A DNA stretch of 64,000 nucleotides from Pseudomonas sp. LS.1a (GTDB taxonomy: Bacteria; Pseudomonadota; Gammaproteobacteria; Pseudomonadales; Pseudomonadaceae), in the NCBI RefSeq assembly GCF_022533585.1, contig NZ_CP092827.1, positions 2,024,001 through 2,088,000 of the forward strand, written 5' to 3'. A program made the position numbers and the translations under genes. Below are positions 49,940-58,686 of this stretch, piece after piece; the first letter of the stretch is position 1, and each line of letters starts with the position of its first letter. Below the pieces are notes generated by a model. It searched no databases, was not told where the DNA came from, and worked only from the letters and a program-made list of their open reading frames with translations.

Positions 49940-50263
49940 ATGACGCACATGGCCCTGTATAAACTCAAACTGCTGGACGAGTTCGAAGACCGCAGAGACC
50001 TGTGGACCTTCGGTGATTTCGAGAACAGGTTGATGGACCTGTGGCGTGGAGCGACGCGGCATGACGCCAAAGGCATCATCCATGCGGCGCACAAGGAAAG
50101 GCGCTGGCCCAGGACCGTGAAGCGCTACCTGCTGACCAATTACCGGGTGTTTGGCAATGTCAGCTCAGAGCTGGAGCGGACCTTTGCCGAGGTGGTGGCG
50201 ACGCTGAGTGCGCAGGAACGGGCGGAGTGGGGGTTGCAGCCTGTTGGCAGTTCGGTCGTCTGA
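49940..50263 (+). CDS. Hypothetical cytoplasmic protein
   Basis: The 107-residue product begins MTHMALYKLKLLDEFEDRRD with GGGAG eight bases upstream of ATG 49940. It is basic, rich in Arg and Trp (RLMDLWRGATRHDAKGIIHA, HKERRWPRTVKRYLLTNYRV), without membrane or signal sequences. It is a lone gene on the plus strand in a leftward neighbourhood. No function is recognised. The 188 bp upstream of it (49752-49939) hold no other feature I can name. Confidence 0.6.
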   Translation: MTHMALYKLKLLDEFEDRRDLWTFGDFENRLMDLWRGATRHDAKGIIHAAHKERRWPRTVKRYLLTNYRVFGNVSSELERTFAEVVATLSAQERAEWGLQPVGSSVV

Positions 50264-50316
50264 TCGGTTTTTGGGGCCGTCATGCGGCCCCAGGATCTTT
50301 CCGACCACGCGATACA

Positions 50317-51657
50317 TCAGAACTCACCCCCCAACGGCCATTCCACCGCCAACCGTATCTGGTCCCCATCCAGCTCCGCCTGCGCCGTGTTGCCCCGATG
50401 CACGTCATGGCGCAGCGAAAACACGGTGCCCTTGGCCTTGCCACTCTGTACCACATACCGTGCCTCGAGGTCGCGCTCCCAATGTTTGCCCCCCTTGCCA
50501 TACCCCAGGTACGCATACCCGCCTGCAGGGTCGACATGAGTGCCGTCGATATCGAACCCGCGCACGTACAATGCCGTCAGGTTCAACCCTGGCACGCCGT
50601 AGGCGCCCATGTTCAGGTCATAACGCGCCTGCCACGACTTCTCGTTCGGCGCGTTGAAGTCCGACATCTGCACCGCGTTGGCAATGAAGATCGCCCCCCG
50701 CGTCACGTAGTCGAATGGCGTGTTGCCGTCCACCTGCTGCCAGCCCAGGCTGAAGCCGTGCGGCCCGTGGTTGTAGCGTGAGACCAGGCTCCAGGTGGTG
50801 TTGTCGATGCGCCCGGACAGCGCCTTGCCGGTGTCGGTGGTGCGGTACAGGTTGAGGTCGAGGCTGAGGCTGCGGCGCTCATCCAGGGCATGGCTGAGGG
50901 TGCTGCCCAGGTAGTGCTGGTTCCAGCTGTCCTGGTAGCGGGAGGTGTACAGGCTGCCGCTGAAGGCGGCGCCGGGGTTCCACACCACGCCAGCCAGGTC
51001 GAAGCTGTTGCCCTGGCGGCCGTTGGAGTAGTTCACCACGAAGCCCTGGTCGTGGCTGGAAGCATTACGGTCGGTACTCTCGTTGAAGTGCCCGGCCACC
51101 AGCTTTAGGGTGTCGAATTCGTTGCTGGCAAGGAAGAAACCGGTGGCTGTCTCGGGTAGCAGGCGGCTGTCCGAAGAGCTGAACACCGGGGTCTTGACCC
51201 GTTGCTCACCGTAAGACAGCACGGTATTGGACATGCGCAGTTTCAGTGCCGCGCCGGCACGGCTGTATTCGTTTTTCGGGTGCCCCTCGTTATCCACCCC
51301 GAGCAAGCGCGCCTTGCCTGCGCGCCCGCCGCCGCTGTCAAGTTGCACACCCAGGTAGGCGTGGGCATCGACCCCGACACCGATCAGCCCCCGGGTGAAG
51401 CCGGACTGAAAGGTGCCCATCAGCCCATAGGCCCATTCCTCGGCCTTGCCGTTACGTTCACTGCGCGGCTTGTAGGCGTTGCGCGCGGCACTGTTGCGCC
51501 CGCCATGCTTGTAGTCGCGCTGGTCGAATACGCTGCGGTTGAGCAGGCTCCAGCGGCCATCCTCGACAAAGCCGTTGCTTTGCGACTGGGCGGATTCGGC
51601 CAGCGCGGCCGGTGCTAGCAGGGTGCCGGTGAGCAGCAGGGCGACAGGGCGCGGCAT
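50317..51657 (-). CDS. OprD-family outer-membrane porin in the corrinoid ABC operon
   Basis: OprD-type porins are substrate-specific 18-strand channels for amino acids or small acids. The 446-residue product has a signal peptide (MPRPVALLLTGTLLAPAALA) and family features: SNGFVEDGRWSLLNRSVFDQ, RDYKHGG, AYGLMGTFQSGFTRGLIGVG, and a terminal barrel strand ending in GGEF. The start at 51657 (ATG) has AGGA upstream; a TTG two codons earlier is in frame. It starts only 17 bp after the ATPase gene stop and so lies in the riboswitch-controlled operon. The link to corrinoid uptake is unexplained, since a porin would not pass B12. Confidence 0.85.
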   Translation of the reverse strand: MPRPVALLLTGTLLAPAALAESAQSQSNGFVEDGRWSLLNRSVFDQRDYKHGGRNSAARNAYKPRSERNGKAEEWAYGLMGTFQSGFTRGLIGVGVDAHAYLGVQLDSGGGRAGKARLLGVDNEGHPKNEYSRAGAALKLRMSNTVLSYGEQRVKTPVFSSSDSRLLPETATGFFLASNEFDTLKLVAGHFNESTDRNASSHDQGFVVNYSNGRQGNSFDLAGVVWNPGAAFSGSLYTSRYQDSWNQHYLGSTLSHALDERRSLSLDLNLYRTTDTGKALSGRIDNTTWSLVSRYNHGPHGFSLGWQQVDGNTPFDYVTRGAIFIANAVQMSDFNAPNEKSWQARYDLNMGAYGVPGLNLTALYVRGFDIDGTHVDPAGGYAYLGYGKGGKHWERDLEARYVVQSGKAKGTVFSLRHDVHRGNTAQAELDGDQIRLAVEWPLGGEF

Positions 51658-51673
51658 GGGCAAAGCTTCCTGT

Positions 51674-52462
51674 TCAGGAGGCGCGAAAACGCAAGATGCG
51701 TGCGCCGTCGAAGGGGTCGGTGAGGTAGTGGGCGTGCACGCCGAAAGTGCTTAGCAGGCGCTCGGGGTTGAGCACTTCGAGCGGCTTGCCGAGGGCGACC
51801 AGGCGGCCCTTGTCGAGCACCGCGACGCGGTCGCAGGTAAGTGCCTGGTTGAGGTCGTGCAAGGCCACCAGGGTGGTCACCGGCAGGGCTTGCACCTGTT
51901 GCAGCAGGCCCAGCTGGTGCTGGATATCGAGGTGGTTGGTCGGCTCGTCCAGCAGTAGCACCTGCGGCCGTTGCGCCAGGGCACGGGCGATGTGCACGCG
52001 TTGGCGCTCGCCACCGGACAGCGAGCCCCACAGGCGTGTGCGCAGGTGCAGGGCGTCGAGGTCGGCCAGGGCCTGTTCGACGATCGCGCGGTCTTCCCGG
52101 GAGAACGGCGCCAGCGCCGACAGCCAAGGGGTGCGGCCCAAGGCAACGGCGTCGAACACGCTGATCGCATCGAGGGTATCGGCCTGCTGTTCGACCAGCG
52201 CCAAGGCCTGGGCGACGCGGCGGCGGGGCAATTGTGCCAGCGGCTCGCCCAGCAGCTGCACGCAGCCGCTGCCTGGCTTGCGCAGCCCGGCCAGCACCTT
52301 CAGTAGCGAAGACTTGCCGGAGCCGTTGGGGCCGACGATGCCGAGGGTTTCACCGGCGACAACGCTTAGTTCGATATCGCTGAGCACGCTATTGCCGGCC
52401 AGTTGCAGCCCCAGGCTCTGGCAACTCAAGGGGGCCATCGGTACAGCCGTCATGACCGTCAT
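51674..52462 (-). CDS. ABC transporter ATPase, BtuD/FecE type
   Basis: This 262-residue ATPase has Walker A (GIVGPNGSGKSSLLKVLAGL), Q loop, signature (GSLSGGERQRVHIARALAQR), Walker B (VLLLDEPTNHLDI) and the H loop (VALHDLNQALT), of the iron-siderophore/B12 import class. Its ATG overlaps the permease TGA by four bases. It is the third gene of a leftward operon (binding protein, permease, ATPase, porin) that starts behind a cobalamin riboswitch, so corrinoid import is the most likely role although annotation by homology alone would say iron. Confidence 0.9.
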   Translation of the reverse strand: MTVMTAVPMAPLSCQSLGLQLAGNSVLSDIELSVVAGETLGIVGPNGSGKSSLLKVLAGLRKPGSGCVQLLGEPLAQLPRRRVAQALALVEQQADTLDAISVFDAVALGRTPWLSALAPFSREDRAIVEQALADLDALHLRTRLWGSLSGGERQRVHIARALAQRPQVLLLDEPTNHLDIQHQLGLLQQVQALPVTTLVALHDLNQALTCDRVAVLDKGRLVALGKPLEVLNPERLLSTFGVHAHYLTDPFDGARILRFRAS

Positions 52463-53472
52463 GGGCGCCCCCGGCGGCTGACCAGGATCAGCGCGAAGAC
52501 CGGTGCGCCGAGCAGCGCGGTGACCACGCCAACGGGGATCACCTGGCCAGGAATCAAGGTGCGCGACAGGATGTCGGCAGCAATCAGAAACAGTGCCCCG
52601 CCCAGGGCACTGGCAGGCAGCAGGCGGCTGTGCCCGGGGCCAAGCAGCAGGCGCAGGGCATGGGGAATCACCAGCCCGACAAAACCGATGGCGCCGACGA
52701 TGGACACCATCACGGCGGTCACCAGTGCCGCGCAGCTGATCAACAGCAACTGGGTACGCCGTACCGGGATGCCCAGCGACGCCGCCGAGTCGGCACCGAA
52801 GGTGAAGGCATCCAGCGCACGGCGATACCACAGGCACACCACCAGCCCGAACAGCGCCACTGGCACGGCCAGCCACACCGAAGGCCAACGCACGCCACTG
52901 AGGTTGCCCAGCAGCCAGAACAGGATGCCGCGCGCCTGCTCGGCGGTGGCCGACTTGGTGATGAGGAAGGCGGTGAGGGCGTTGAACAGTTGCGAGCCGG
53001 CGATCCCGGCGAGGATCACCTGGGCGTTGTTGCTGCCCGGGCCGGCTGCGCGGGCCAGCACCAGCACCAGGGCGAATGCTGCCAGGGCGCCGATGAAAGC
53101 GCCGCCGGACATGCTCAGCGCCAGGCTGCCCAGGCCCAGCAGGCCGACCAGCACCGCACCGGTCGAGGCGCCGGCAGACAACCCCAGCAGGTAAGGCTCG
53201 GCCAACGGGTTGCGCAACAATGCCTGGAGGATCACGCCGCAGATGGCCAGGCCGGCGCCGCAGGCCGCAGCGACCAGGGTGCGGGTCAGGCGGTAGTTCC
53301 AGATGATGCCGGCGTCGATCGGGTCGACCGGGTAGCCGGCCTGCCACAGGTGGTTGGCCAGCACCTGGCCGACCACGCCGGGTGACAGGTTGGTTTCGCC
53401 GATGGCGGTGCCGGCCAGCAAGGCCGCCAACAGGGCGACCAGGGCAACGGCGATCGGTAACAGGCGCATCAT
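52459..53472 (-). CDS. ABC transporter permease, BtuC/FecCD family
   Basis: The 337-residue permease has about ten membrane helices with family motifs: NYRLTRTLVAAACGAGLAIC, VILQALLRNPLAEPYLLGLS then AGASTGA, and IGFVGLVIPHALRLLLGPGH near the ATPase contact. Its ATG 53472 shares an adenine with the stop codon of the binding-protein gene (TGATG), and its own stop overlaps the ATPase start. Together they form a typical BtuFCD-like importer. Confidence 0.92.
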   Translation of the reverse strand: MMRLLPIAVALVALLAALLAGTAIGETNLSPGVVGQVLANHLWQAGYPVDPIDAGIIWNYRLTRTLVAAACGAGLAICGVILQALLRNPLAEPYLLGLSAGASTGAVLVGLLGLGSLALSMSGGAFIGALAAFALVLVLARAAGPGSNNAQVILAGIAGSQLFNALTAFLITKSATAEQARGILFWLLGNLSGVRWPSVWLAVPVALFGLVVCLWYRRALDAFTFGADSAASLGIPVRRTQLLLISCAALVTAVMVSIVGAIGFVGLVIPHALRLLLGPGHSRLLPASALGGALFLIAADILSRTLIPGQVIPVGVVTALLGAPVFALILVSRRGRP

Positions 53473-54482
53473 CACTGGGCTGCTTTGCCGCTGGTGAAGG
53501 CGGCGGCCAGCGTCTGCAGGCCGCTGAACAAGCGAATGCCGGCCTGCATGGCGTCGGCGTCGAGGATGATGATGCGGTCGTGTTTCACCGCGTCCATGTT
53601 GCGCGTTACCGGGTCGCTGCGCAGGTATGCCAGCTTCTTCTGATAGTCGTCGGCGGGGTAGCGGCGGCGGTCCATGCGGGCGATGATCAGCCAGGTGGGG
53701 TTGGCCTTGGCCAGGGTTTCCCAGCCAACGGTCGGCCACTCTTCGCTGGACTCGACCACGTTGCGCACGCCGAGGGTGCGCAGCATGAAATCGGCGACCC
53801 CCTGGCGGCCTGCTACGTAGGGGTCGATGTGCAGGTCGGCGCTGGAGAACCAGAACAATGCCGAGGTGGTGGACAGATCCTTGCCGGCCAGTTGCGCCTT
53901 GGCGCTGTCCAGGCGGTTTCTGAGCTCGGCATTCAGGGCTGTGCCACGGTCCTGCACGTCGAAGATTTCCGCCAGCTGGCTGACGCTCTTGTAGATGCTT
54001 TCGACCTGGAACGCCTGCAGGCGGGTGCCGTCGGCGCCCACCAGGTTGTCCTTGCCTTCGCAGTCCGACGGCAGCAGGTAGGTGGGGATACTCAGTTCAT
54101 CGAACTGCTCACGGGTGCCGACCGCCCCCTGGGCACCGACCATCCATTCGAACTGCACCGTCACCAGTTGCGGGCGCTTGCCCACTACTGCCTCGAAGCT
54201 GGGCTCGTTGTCGGCCAGGCGCGGCACCTTGTCGTTCTGTACCTGGTACTCGGGCAGCACGTTGTTGAACCACAGCGAGGTGGCCGCCAGTTTGTCACCC
54301 AGCCCCAGCGCGTAGAGCATCTCGGTACCGGCCTGGCCAATGGTGACCGCGCGCTCCGGCGCCTGGGCGAAGGTTTGCGGTTTGCCGCAGTTGTCGACCG
54401 TCAGCGGGTAGTGGGTGGCAGCAGCCTGGGCCAGGCCGGTGAGGCCGAGGCTGGCGAGCAGGGTGGCAAAACGGGGCAGCAT
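53472..54482 (-). CDS. Periplasmic binding protein of the corrinoid/iron-type ABC transporter
   Basis: The 336-residue product has a signal peptide (FATLLASLGLTGLAQAAA) and the class III binding-protein fold (FAQAPERAVTIGQAGTEMLY, ALGLGDKLAATSLWFN, KRPQLVTVQFEW). It binds the ligand for the permease encoded next. GGAG precedes ATG 54482. Its 5' region carries a cobalamin riboswitch at 54606-54785, so the natural ligand is likely a corrinoid or a related cobalt compound rather than iron-siderophore. The leader between riboswitch and gene (54483-54605) contains a GCCCC/GGGGC hairpin that may be the expression platform. Confidence 0.9.
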   Translation of the reverse strand: MLPRFATLLASLGLTGLAQAAATHYPLTVDNCGKPQTFAQAPERAVTIGQAGTEMLYALGLGDKLAATSLWFNNVLPEYQVQNDKVPRLADNEPSFEAVVGKRPQLVTVQFEWMVGAQGAVGTREQFDELSIPTYLLPSDCEGKDNLVGADGTRLQAFQVESIYKSVSQLAEIFDVQDRGTALNAELRNRLDSAKAQLAGKDLSTTSALFWFSSADLHIDPYVAGRQGVADFMLRTLGVRNVVESSEEWPTVGWETLAKANPTWLIIARMDRRRYPADDYQKKLAYLRSDPVTRNMDAVKHDRIIILDADAMQAGIRLFSGLQTLAAAFTSGKAAQ

Positions 54483-54540
54483 GCTGGGCGATCTCCTATC
54501 GGACAGTTCGGGTGAGGAACGCACGGACAGGCATCGTCGA

Positions 54541-54561
54541 GCCCCCGCTGGCGGCAGGGGC
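54541..54561 (-). terminator. Hairpin in the leader, possible riboswitch expression platform
   Basis: Read on the minus strand, GCCCCTGC-CGCCA-GCGGGGGC can fold into an eight-pair stem between the B12 box and the binding-protein start. There is no U tract, so it could equally mask or present the ribosome binding region. Confidence 0.4.
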
Positions 54562-54605
54562 AACACTGATAGCCAATCCCGGACACCCCGCCGGTTGGTG
54601 AATGT

Positions 54606-54785
54606 AGGCCGGCAGGTCTCCTGACTGGTGCGTCATGGCCTGGCTCCGCCTTCCCGGGTTGGTGGCCCAGTGGCATCGATGGAGCAGGCTCGGCACCTAC
54701 AGTTGCGGGGGCAGTTCCGTTTGGCCCGAATTGGCGGGCCTGGGATTCCCTATTGATTCCGTGGTGGAAACCGGCGGCCGGCATG
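54606..54785 (-). ncRNA. Cobalamin riboswitch controlling the corrinoid ABC operon
   Basis: On the minus strand the leader contains ACTGCCCCCGCAACTGTAGG (54715-54696), CCACTGGG (54673-54666), GGGAAGGCGG, and the B12 box CAGTCAGGAGACCTGCC (54626-54610), all in canonical order and spacing. The 5' P1 arm (GGCCGCCGG near 54780) can pair with the CCGGCC after the B12 box. Binding of adenosylcobalamin would shut down the operon. Boundaries are approximate. Confidence 0.9.
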
Positions 54786-54818
54786 GTAGACCATCGCGCC
54801 GCCGGGTGAAAACGCTTT

Positions 54819-55985
54819 TCAGAAGTACTTCAGCCAGGTGATGTCGCGCCGCCGCGCCTTCAGGCGGGCGAACCAGCGTACCGGCAGGTACAGCGAAACC
54901 GCCAGCAGCACCGCCCCCAGCCACACCGCGGCGATGCCGTCGAAGCCGAAGTAGTCGCCATGGTTGCGGCCGAACAGCGCCACGCTGGCCAGGTACAGCA
55001 GCTTCAGCACATACAGGTGCAGCAGGTAGAAGAACATGGGGGCTGCACCGAACACCGCCAGGGCGCTGATCCAGCGGGCCTGGCCGGCGCGTTCGAAAGC
55101 GCGCAGCAACAGCAGGCCACAGCCCAGGGTCAGGGCCAGGAACAGCAGCGACGGTGGGTACTTGGTGATGTTGAAGAAGCTCATCAGGGTTTGCGTGAGG
55201 GTTGGGTAAGCGCTCCACGGCGCCTCGCCGTAGCCGTTGAGCAGGCGCAGCACGACAAAGCCCGGCAGCGCGATCAACCCGGCCAGCAGCAGGCGATGCT
55301 GGCGCTGGCCGGCCTCGCTGCCACGGGCGAACCACGGGCCAAGGCCGTAGCCCAGGGCGATGACACCGATCCACGGCAGCACCGGGTAGGAGGTGCGCAG
55401 GCGCAGGCTTTCGGAGAACTCAAGCCAGCCCCGGTCATGCAGGATTGCCCATGGCACGTGCAGGGCGGATTCGGCGCCAAAGTGCAGGCCATCGAGCAGG
55501 TTGTGGCCGGCGATGATGATTGCGCCCAAGGCGATCAGGGCGGCACGTGGCAACCAGACCAGCAGCGACAGGGCGATCATGCTGACGCCGATGGCCCAGA
55601 TTACCTGCAGGTAGATGACGCTGGGCGGCAGCTGGAAGGTCCAGGCGAAGTTGACCAGGGTGAATTCCAGCACCACCAGGAACAGCCCGCGCTTGAACAG
55701 GAACGCCGAGACATCGCCGCGGCCCTGGTGTTTCTCGCCGTACAGCCAGGCTGACAGGCCGGTCAGCATGACGAACACCGGCGCGCACAGGTGGGCCAGG
55801 GTGCGGCTGAGGAACAGCGAGGGCTCGGTGGTATCGATGGCCATCGGGTCGCTGACCTGGCGGTGCAGGAAGAAGGGTTCGCGGACGTGGTCCAGGAGCA
55901 TGAACAGGATCACCAGACCGCGCAGGGCATCGATGCTCTGCAGGCGCTGGGTGAGCAGGGTGGGGGTGGCACTGGCGCTTGTCAT
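54819..55985 (-). CDS. DUF1624 (heparan-alpha-glucosaminide N-acetyltransferase-like) membrane protein
   Basis: The 388-residue protein has about ten membrane helices and the DUF1624/YeiB-type N-terminus: LQSIDALRGLVILFMLLDHV with conserved Arg, Asp and His. It belongs to membrane acyltransferases that move acetyl groups across the bilayer. ATG 55985 is near the left side of a Zur-like box (56017-56036), which could make it zinc-responsive. It lies between the two cobalamin riboswitch loci but is separated from the upstream receptor gene by a REP pair. Its substrate is unknown. Confidence 0.85.
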   Translation of the reverse strand: MTSASATPTLLTQRLQSIDALRGLVILFMLLDHVREPFFLHRQVSDPMAIDTTEPSLFLSRTLAHLCAPVFVMLTGLSAWLYGEKHQGRGDVSAFLFKRGLFLVVLEFTLVNFAWTFQLPPSVIYLQVIWAIGVSMIALSLLVWLPRAALIALGAIIIAGHNLLDGLHFGAESALHVPWAILHDRGWLEFSESLRLRTSYPVLPWIGVIALGYGLGPWFARGSEAGQRQHRLLLAGLIALPGFVVLRLLNGYGEAPWSAYPTLTQTLMSFFNITKYPPSLLFLALTLGCGLLLLRAFERAGQARWISALAVFGAAPMFFYLLHLYVLKLLYLASVALFGRNHGDYFGFDGIAAVWLGAVLLAVSLYLPVRWFARLKARRRDITWLKYF

Positions 55986-56016
55986 GAAAGTTCGCTGGTA
56001 GGAATGGATGTCAAAT

Positions 56017-56036
56017 GAAATGTTATCTTATAACTA
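56017..56036. promoter_or_regulatory. Zur-like operator upstream of the DUF1624 gene
   Basis: GAAATGTTATCTTATAACTA contains the imperfect palindrome GTTAT-CTT-ATAAC (56022-56034) and matches the GAAATGTTATANTATAACA-type Zur consensus of gamma-proteobacteria, though the right arm ends in TAAAT instead of ATTTC. It is 31-51 bp upstream of the start at 55985, where a repressor would block the promoter. Confidence 0.45.
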
Positions 56037-56065
56037 AATAATCATGGATTGGTAGATTTTTTGTG

Positions 56066-56181
56066 CTGCCTGCACCGGCCTCTTCGCGGGTAAACCCGCT
56101 CCCACAGGTACGTTACAGGTTTCAAGGTCTGTGATGTCCTTGTGGGAGCGGGTTTACCCGCGAAGAGGCCGGTGCAGGCAG
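56066..56181. repeat. REP pair with 41-bp perfect arms
   Basis: The left arm (56066-56106, starting CTGCCTGCACCGGCCTCTTC) and the right arm (56141-56181) are exact reverse complements over 41 bp, including the REP core GCGGGTAAACCCGC. It begins directly after the AT-rich Zur-like region and ends seven bases before the stop of the TonB receptor gene at 56188. Confidence 0.9.
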
Positions 56182-56187
56182 ATAGGA

Positions 56188-58314
56188 TCAGAAGCTGTAA
56201 TCCACCGTCGCAAAGTACGACCGTGGCATCCCCAACAGCCACTGCTGGCCACTGAACGCCGACTGCACATATTCACGGTCGAACAGGTTGTTCAGCTGCA
56301 ACCCCAGCCGCACATCCGGCAACACCTGCCAGCCGATGTTGGCATCGACCACGGTGTAGCCGGGGGCACTCCGGGTGTTGGCGGTGTTGGCATAGCGCTC
56401 ATCCACATAGCGCGCGCCAATGCCGGCCTCCATCCGCTGGCCGAAGCCTTTGCTCAGCCACAGGTTGGCGGTACGCCGTGGGATATTGGCCGGGCGATTG
56501 CCCGCACGGTCCTGTGCCACGCCGCCGACCACTTCGTCGAAATCGTCGTACCTGGCGCGCACCACCGACGCGTTGGCCGACACCTGCCACTGGTGCGCCA
56601 GCGCCAGTTCCAGGGTTGCCTCCAGGCCGTCGGATGTCTGCTGACCAGCCTGTTGCTTCTCGTGGGTGACCGGGTCATCCACCAGCAGCTTCTTCTTGAC
56701 GATGTGGTAGGCCGCCAACGTCCATTCGCCACGCCCTTCCCAGAAGCGCTGCTTGAGGCCCACCTCGGTCTGCCTGGCTTCGGTCAGGTCGTAGTGCATC
56801 TGGTTGGCGCTGAGGCTGATGAGGTTGTCGACCCCGTCCTCGCTGGTGGAGTACTGGCCATACAGCGACAGGTCGTCGCTGACCGCAAACACCAGCCCGG
56901 CACGCCAGTTGCCACCTTGCAGGCTGCGGTCGCTGCGGCTGTCGACGGTCAGTTTTTCCTGAACGATGTGGTTCTGGTCGCGGCGCACGCCGGTAACCAG
57001 CGACAGGCGATCGCTCAGCTGCAGGCGGTTTTCCGCGAACAGGGCAAAGGTGTGGGTGGTGGACAAGGTTTGCGGGCGCAACGGCGAGGCGCTGTGGAAC
57101 CAACCCGGTTGCGGCTGCCACGGGTCGACGTAGTCGCCGCCCACATCGTTGTAGGGCGCGTTGCTGTCGACGTTGAAACGGACCTTGTTGTACTCGGCAC
57201 CGACCATGGTCTTGCTGGCCAGGCCGAACAGCGTGTGGTCGAGGGTGAAGGTCTGGCGGTCGCCGAACTGTTCCTGGTTGTGCTTGATTTCCAGGTAGCT
57301 GCCGCGCAGCAGCTGCTGGCGCTCGGCGTCCCAGCTGTAGTCCTCGGCGTTGCGCCAGTGCCGGCGGCTTTTGATGTAGTACAGCTGGTTGCTGGCGCTG
57401 AGGTGGTCGTTCAACGTCCAGTCGGTGTTCAGGCGGGTCCATTCATCGACGTAATGCTGCACGTCGTTCTGCACGTTGTAGTTCTTCTTGCGCAGGCTGC
57501 TGCGGTAGTGACCGTCGATCAGCGGGGTGCCGTAGTAGTTGGCAGGCTCCGCATCGCCGCGGTCGTGGGCGAGGGTGAAACTGAGGTCGTCGCTGGCATC
57601 GAAGCGCAGCGCGGCGCTCAGCGCCAGGCTGCGTGAAGGGGTGCGGTCGACCCAACCGTTACCGGCTTGCTGGTTCAGGACCAGGCGGTAGCTCAGGCGT
57701 TCGCCGAGGCTGCCGCCGCTGTCCAGGCCGAGTTGCTGACGGTCCCACGAACCGTAGCCCAGGCGCAGGTGGTTGCGTACCTCGCCGGCAAACGGCTTTT
57801 TCGGGATCACGTTGACTACTGCACCGGTGGCGCCTTCGCCATACAGCACCGAGGCCGGGCCGCGAATCACATCGATGCGCTCGACCATCCACGGGTCGAC
57901 CGGGAACGTCTGGGTACCGGCACCGGTGTACAGGCGTGCGCCGTCGAACAAGGTCATCACCGAGCTGTGGCCGGCAAAGCCGCGGGCGGAAAGACCCGTG
58001 CCGCCGTCGCCCGGGGAGCCGACGTAGCTGATACCCGGCGAGCGGGTCACTGCGTCCTGCACGGTGAGGTTGTTGCGCTGCTGGATCTGCTCGGCGCTGA
58101 TGCTGCTGGTGCTGGCCGGTGTTTCCAGGGCGCTGAGGCCCAGGCGCGAGCCAGCCTGGGTCGGGGTGGCCAGGTCGATGGCGTGGCTGCCCTGGGTGTC
58201 GGTGATGGTCGTGGAGGGCAGGGCCAGGGGCTGTCGGTCAAGGTCGTCGGCCAGGGCCGGCAGGGAAACGGCCAGGCAGGCCGCCAGGGGGTGAAGCTTT
58301 AACATACGGGACAT
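56188..58314 (-). CDS. TonB-dependent receptor under cobalamin riboswitch control
   Basis: The 708-residue receptor has a signal peptide (LKLHPLAACLAVSLPALA), a plug domain (LTVQDAVTRSPGISYVGSPG, VERIDVIRGPASVLYGEGAT) and a barrel ending with the terminal Phe (YFATVDYSF). Its 5' region carries a complete cobalamin riboswitch, so it should import cobalamin or another corrinoid, as BtuB does, though its sequence is closer to siderophore receptors of the FhuA type. ATG 58314 is chosen; ATG 58305 is a second candidate. The gene faces the corrinoid ABC operon on the same strand, with the DUF1624 gene between them. Confidence 0.88.
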   Translation of the reverse strand: MSRMLKLHPLAACLAVSLPALADDLDRQPLALPSTTITDTQGSHAIDLATPTQAGSRLGLSALETPASTSSISAEQIQQRNNLTVQDAVTRSPGISYVGSPGDGGTGLSARGFAGHSSVMTLFDGARLYTGAGTQTFPVDPWMVERIDVIRGPASVLYGEGATGAVVNVIPKKPFAGEVRNHLRLGYGSWDRQQLGLDSGGSLGERLSYRLVLNQQAGNGWVDRTPSRSLALSAALRFDASDDLSFTLAHDRGDAEPANYYGTPLIDGHYRSSLRKKNYNVQNDVQHYVDEWTRLNTDWTLNDHLSASNQLYYIKSRRHWRNAEDYSWDAERQQLLRGSYLEIKHNQEQFGDRQTFTLDHTLFGLASKTMVGAEYNKVRFNVDSNAPYNDVGGDYVDPWQPQPGWFHSASPLRPQTLSTTHTFALFAENRLQLSDRLSLVTGVRRDQNHIVQEKLTVDSRSDRSLQGGNWRAGLVFAVSDDLSLYGQYSTSEDGVDNLISLSANQMHYDLTEARQTEVGLKQRFWEGRGEWTLAAYHIVKKKLLVDDPVTHEKQQAGQQTSDGLEATLELALAHQWQVSANASVVRARYDDFDEVVGGVAQDRAGNRPANIPRRTANLWLSKGFGQRMEAGIGARYVDERYANTANTRSAPGYTVVDANIGWQVLPDVRLGLQLNNLFDREYVQSAFSGQQWLLGMPRSYFATVDYSF

Positions 58315-58437
58315 GTCGTTCCACTGCTGCAGGAATGAATGGATCCCGGTGGAAAACACGCAAAGGCGCACCGTGCCCACAGGTGCGCGCACGGATACCG
58401 GCCTGCGCCCGCCCACCGCGGGTTGCCAAGTGAAGCT

Positions 58438-58632
58438 CCAGGCCGGTCTCCGGGCTTGCGAGGGGCATGAAACCTTCACCTTCCCATGCAGGTGCACAGT
58501 GGTATCTCGAAGGGTTCGCTCGCTTACCGTTGCGGGGGCAGCGCCGGACTTGTCGTGGGCAACACGACGCACCGGCTTCCCGTTTCACCCTGCGCGCGGC
58601 GGCGCAGGGCACCTGAAACTGGCGGGCATCTG
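58438..58632 (-). ncRNA. Cobalamin riboswitch controlling the TonB receptor
   Basis: On the minus strand, GGTGCCC, GGTGAAACGGGAAGCCGGTG, GCTGCCCCCGCAACGGTAAG (58542-58523), ACCACTGTGCACC, CATGGGAAGG and AAGCCCGGAGACCGGCC (58457-58441) occur in canonical order. This is a textbook AdoCbl aptamer. It ends about 125 bp before the receptor start. Together with the REP pair (58687-58796) it fills the 491-bp gap at 58315-58805. Confidence 0.95.
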
Positions 58633-58686
58633 ACCATTGAAACGTAGGGGCGTCAAATCTGGTGTGATCATTGGGGGGAGTTGTAG

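Noticed and set aside
54841..55985. Treating the DUF1624 gene as part of the cobalamin riboswitch operon
   Set aside because: The aptamer of the ABC operon lies downstream of its stop codon and the other aptamer is separated from it by the receptor gene and a REP pair.
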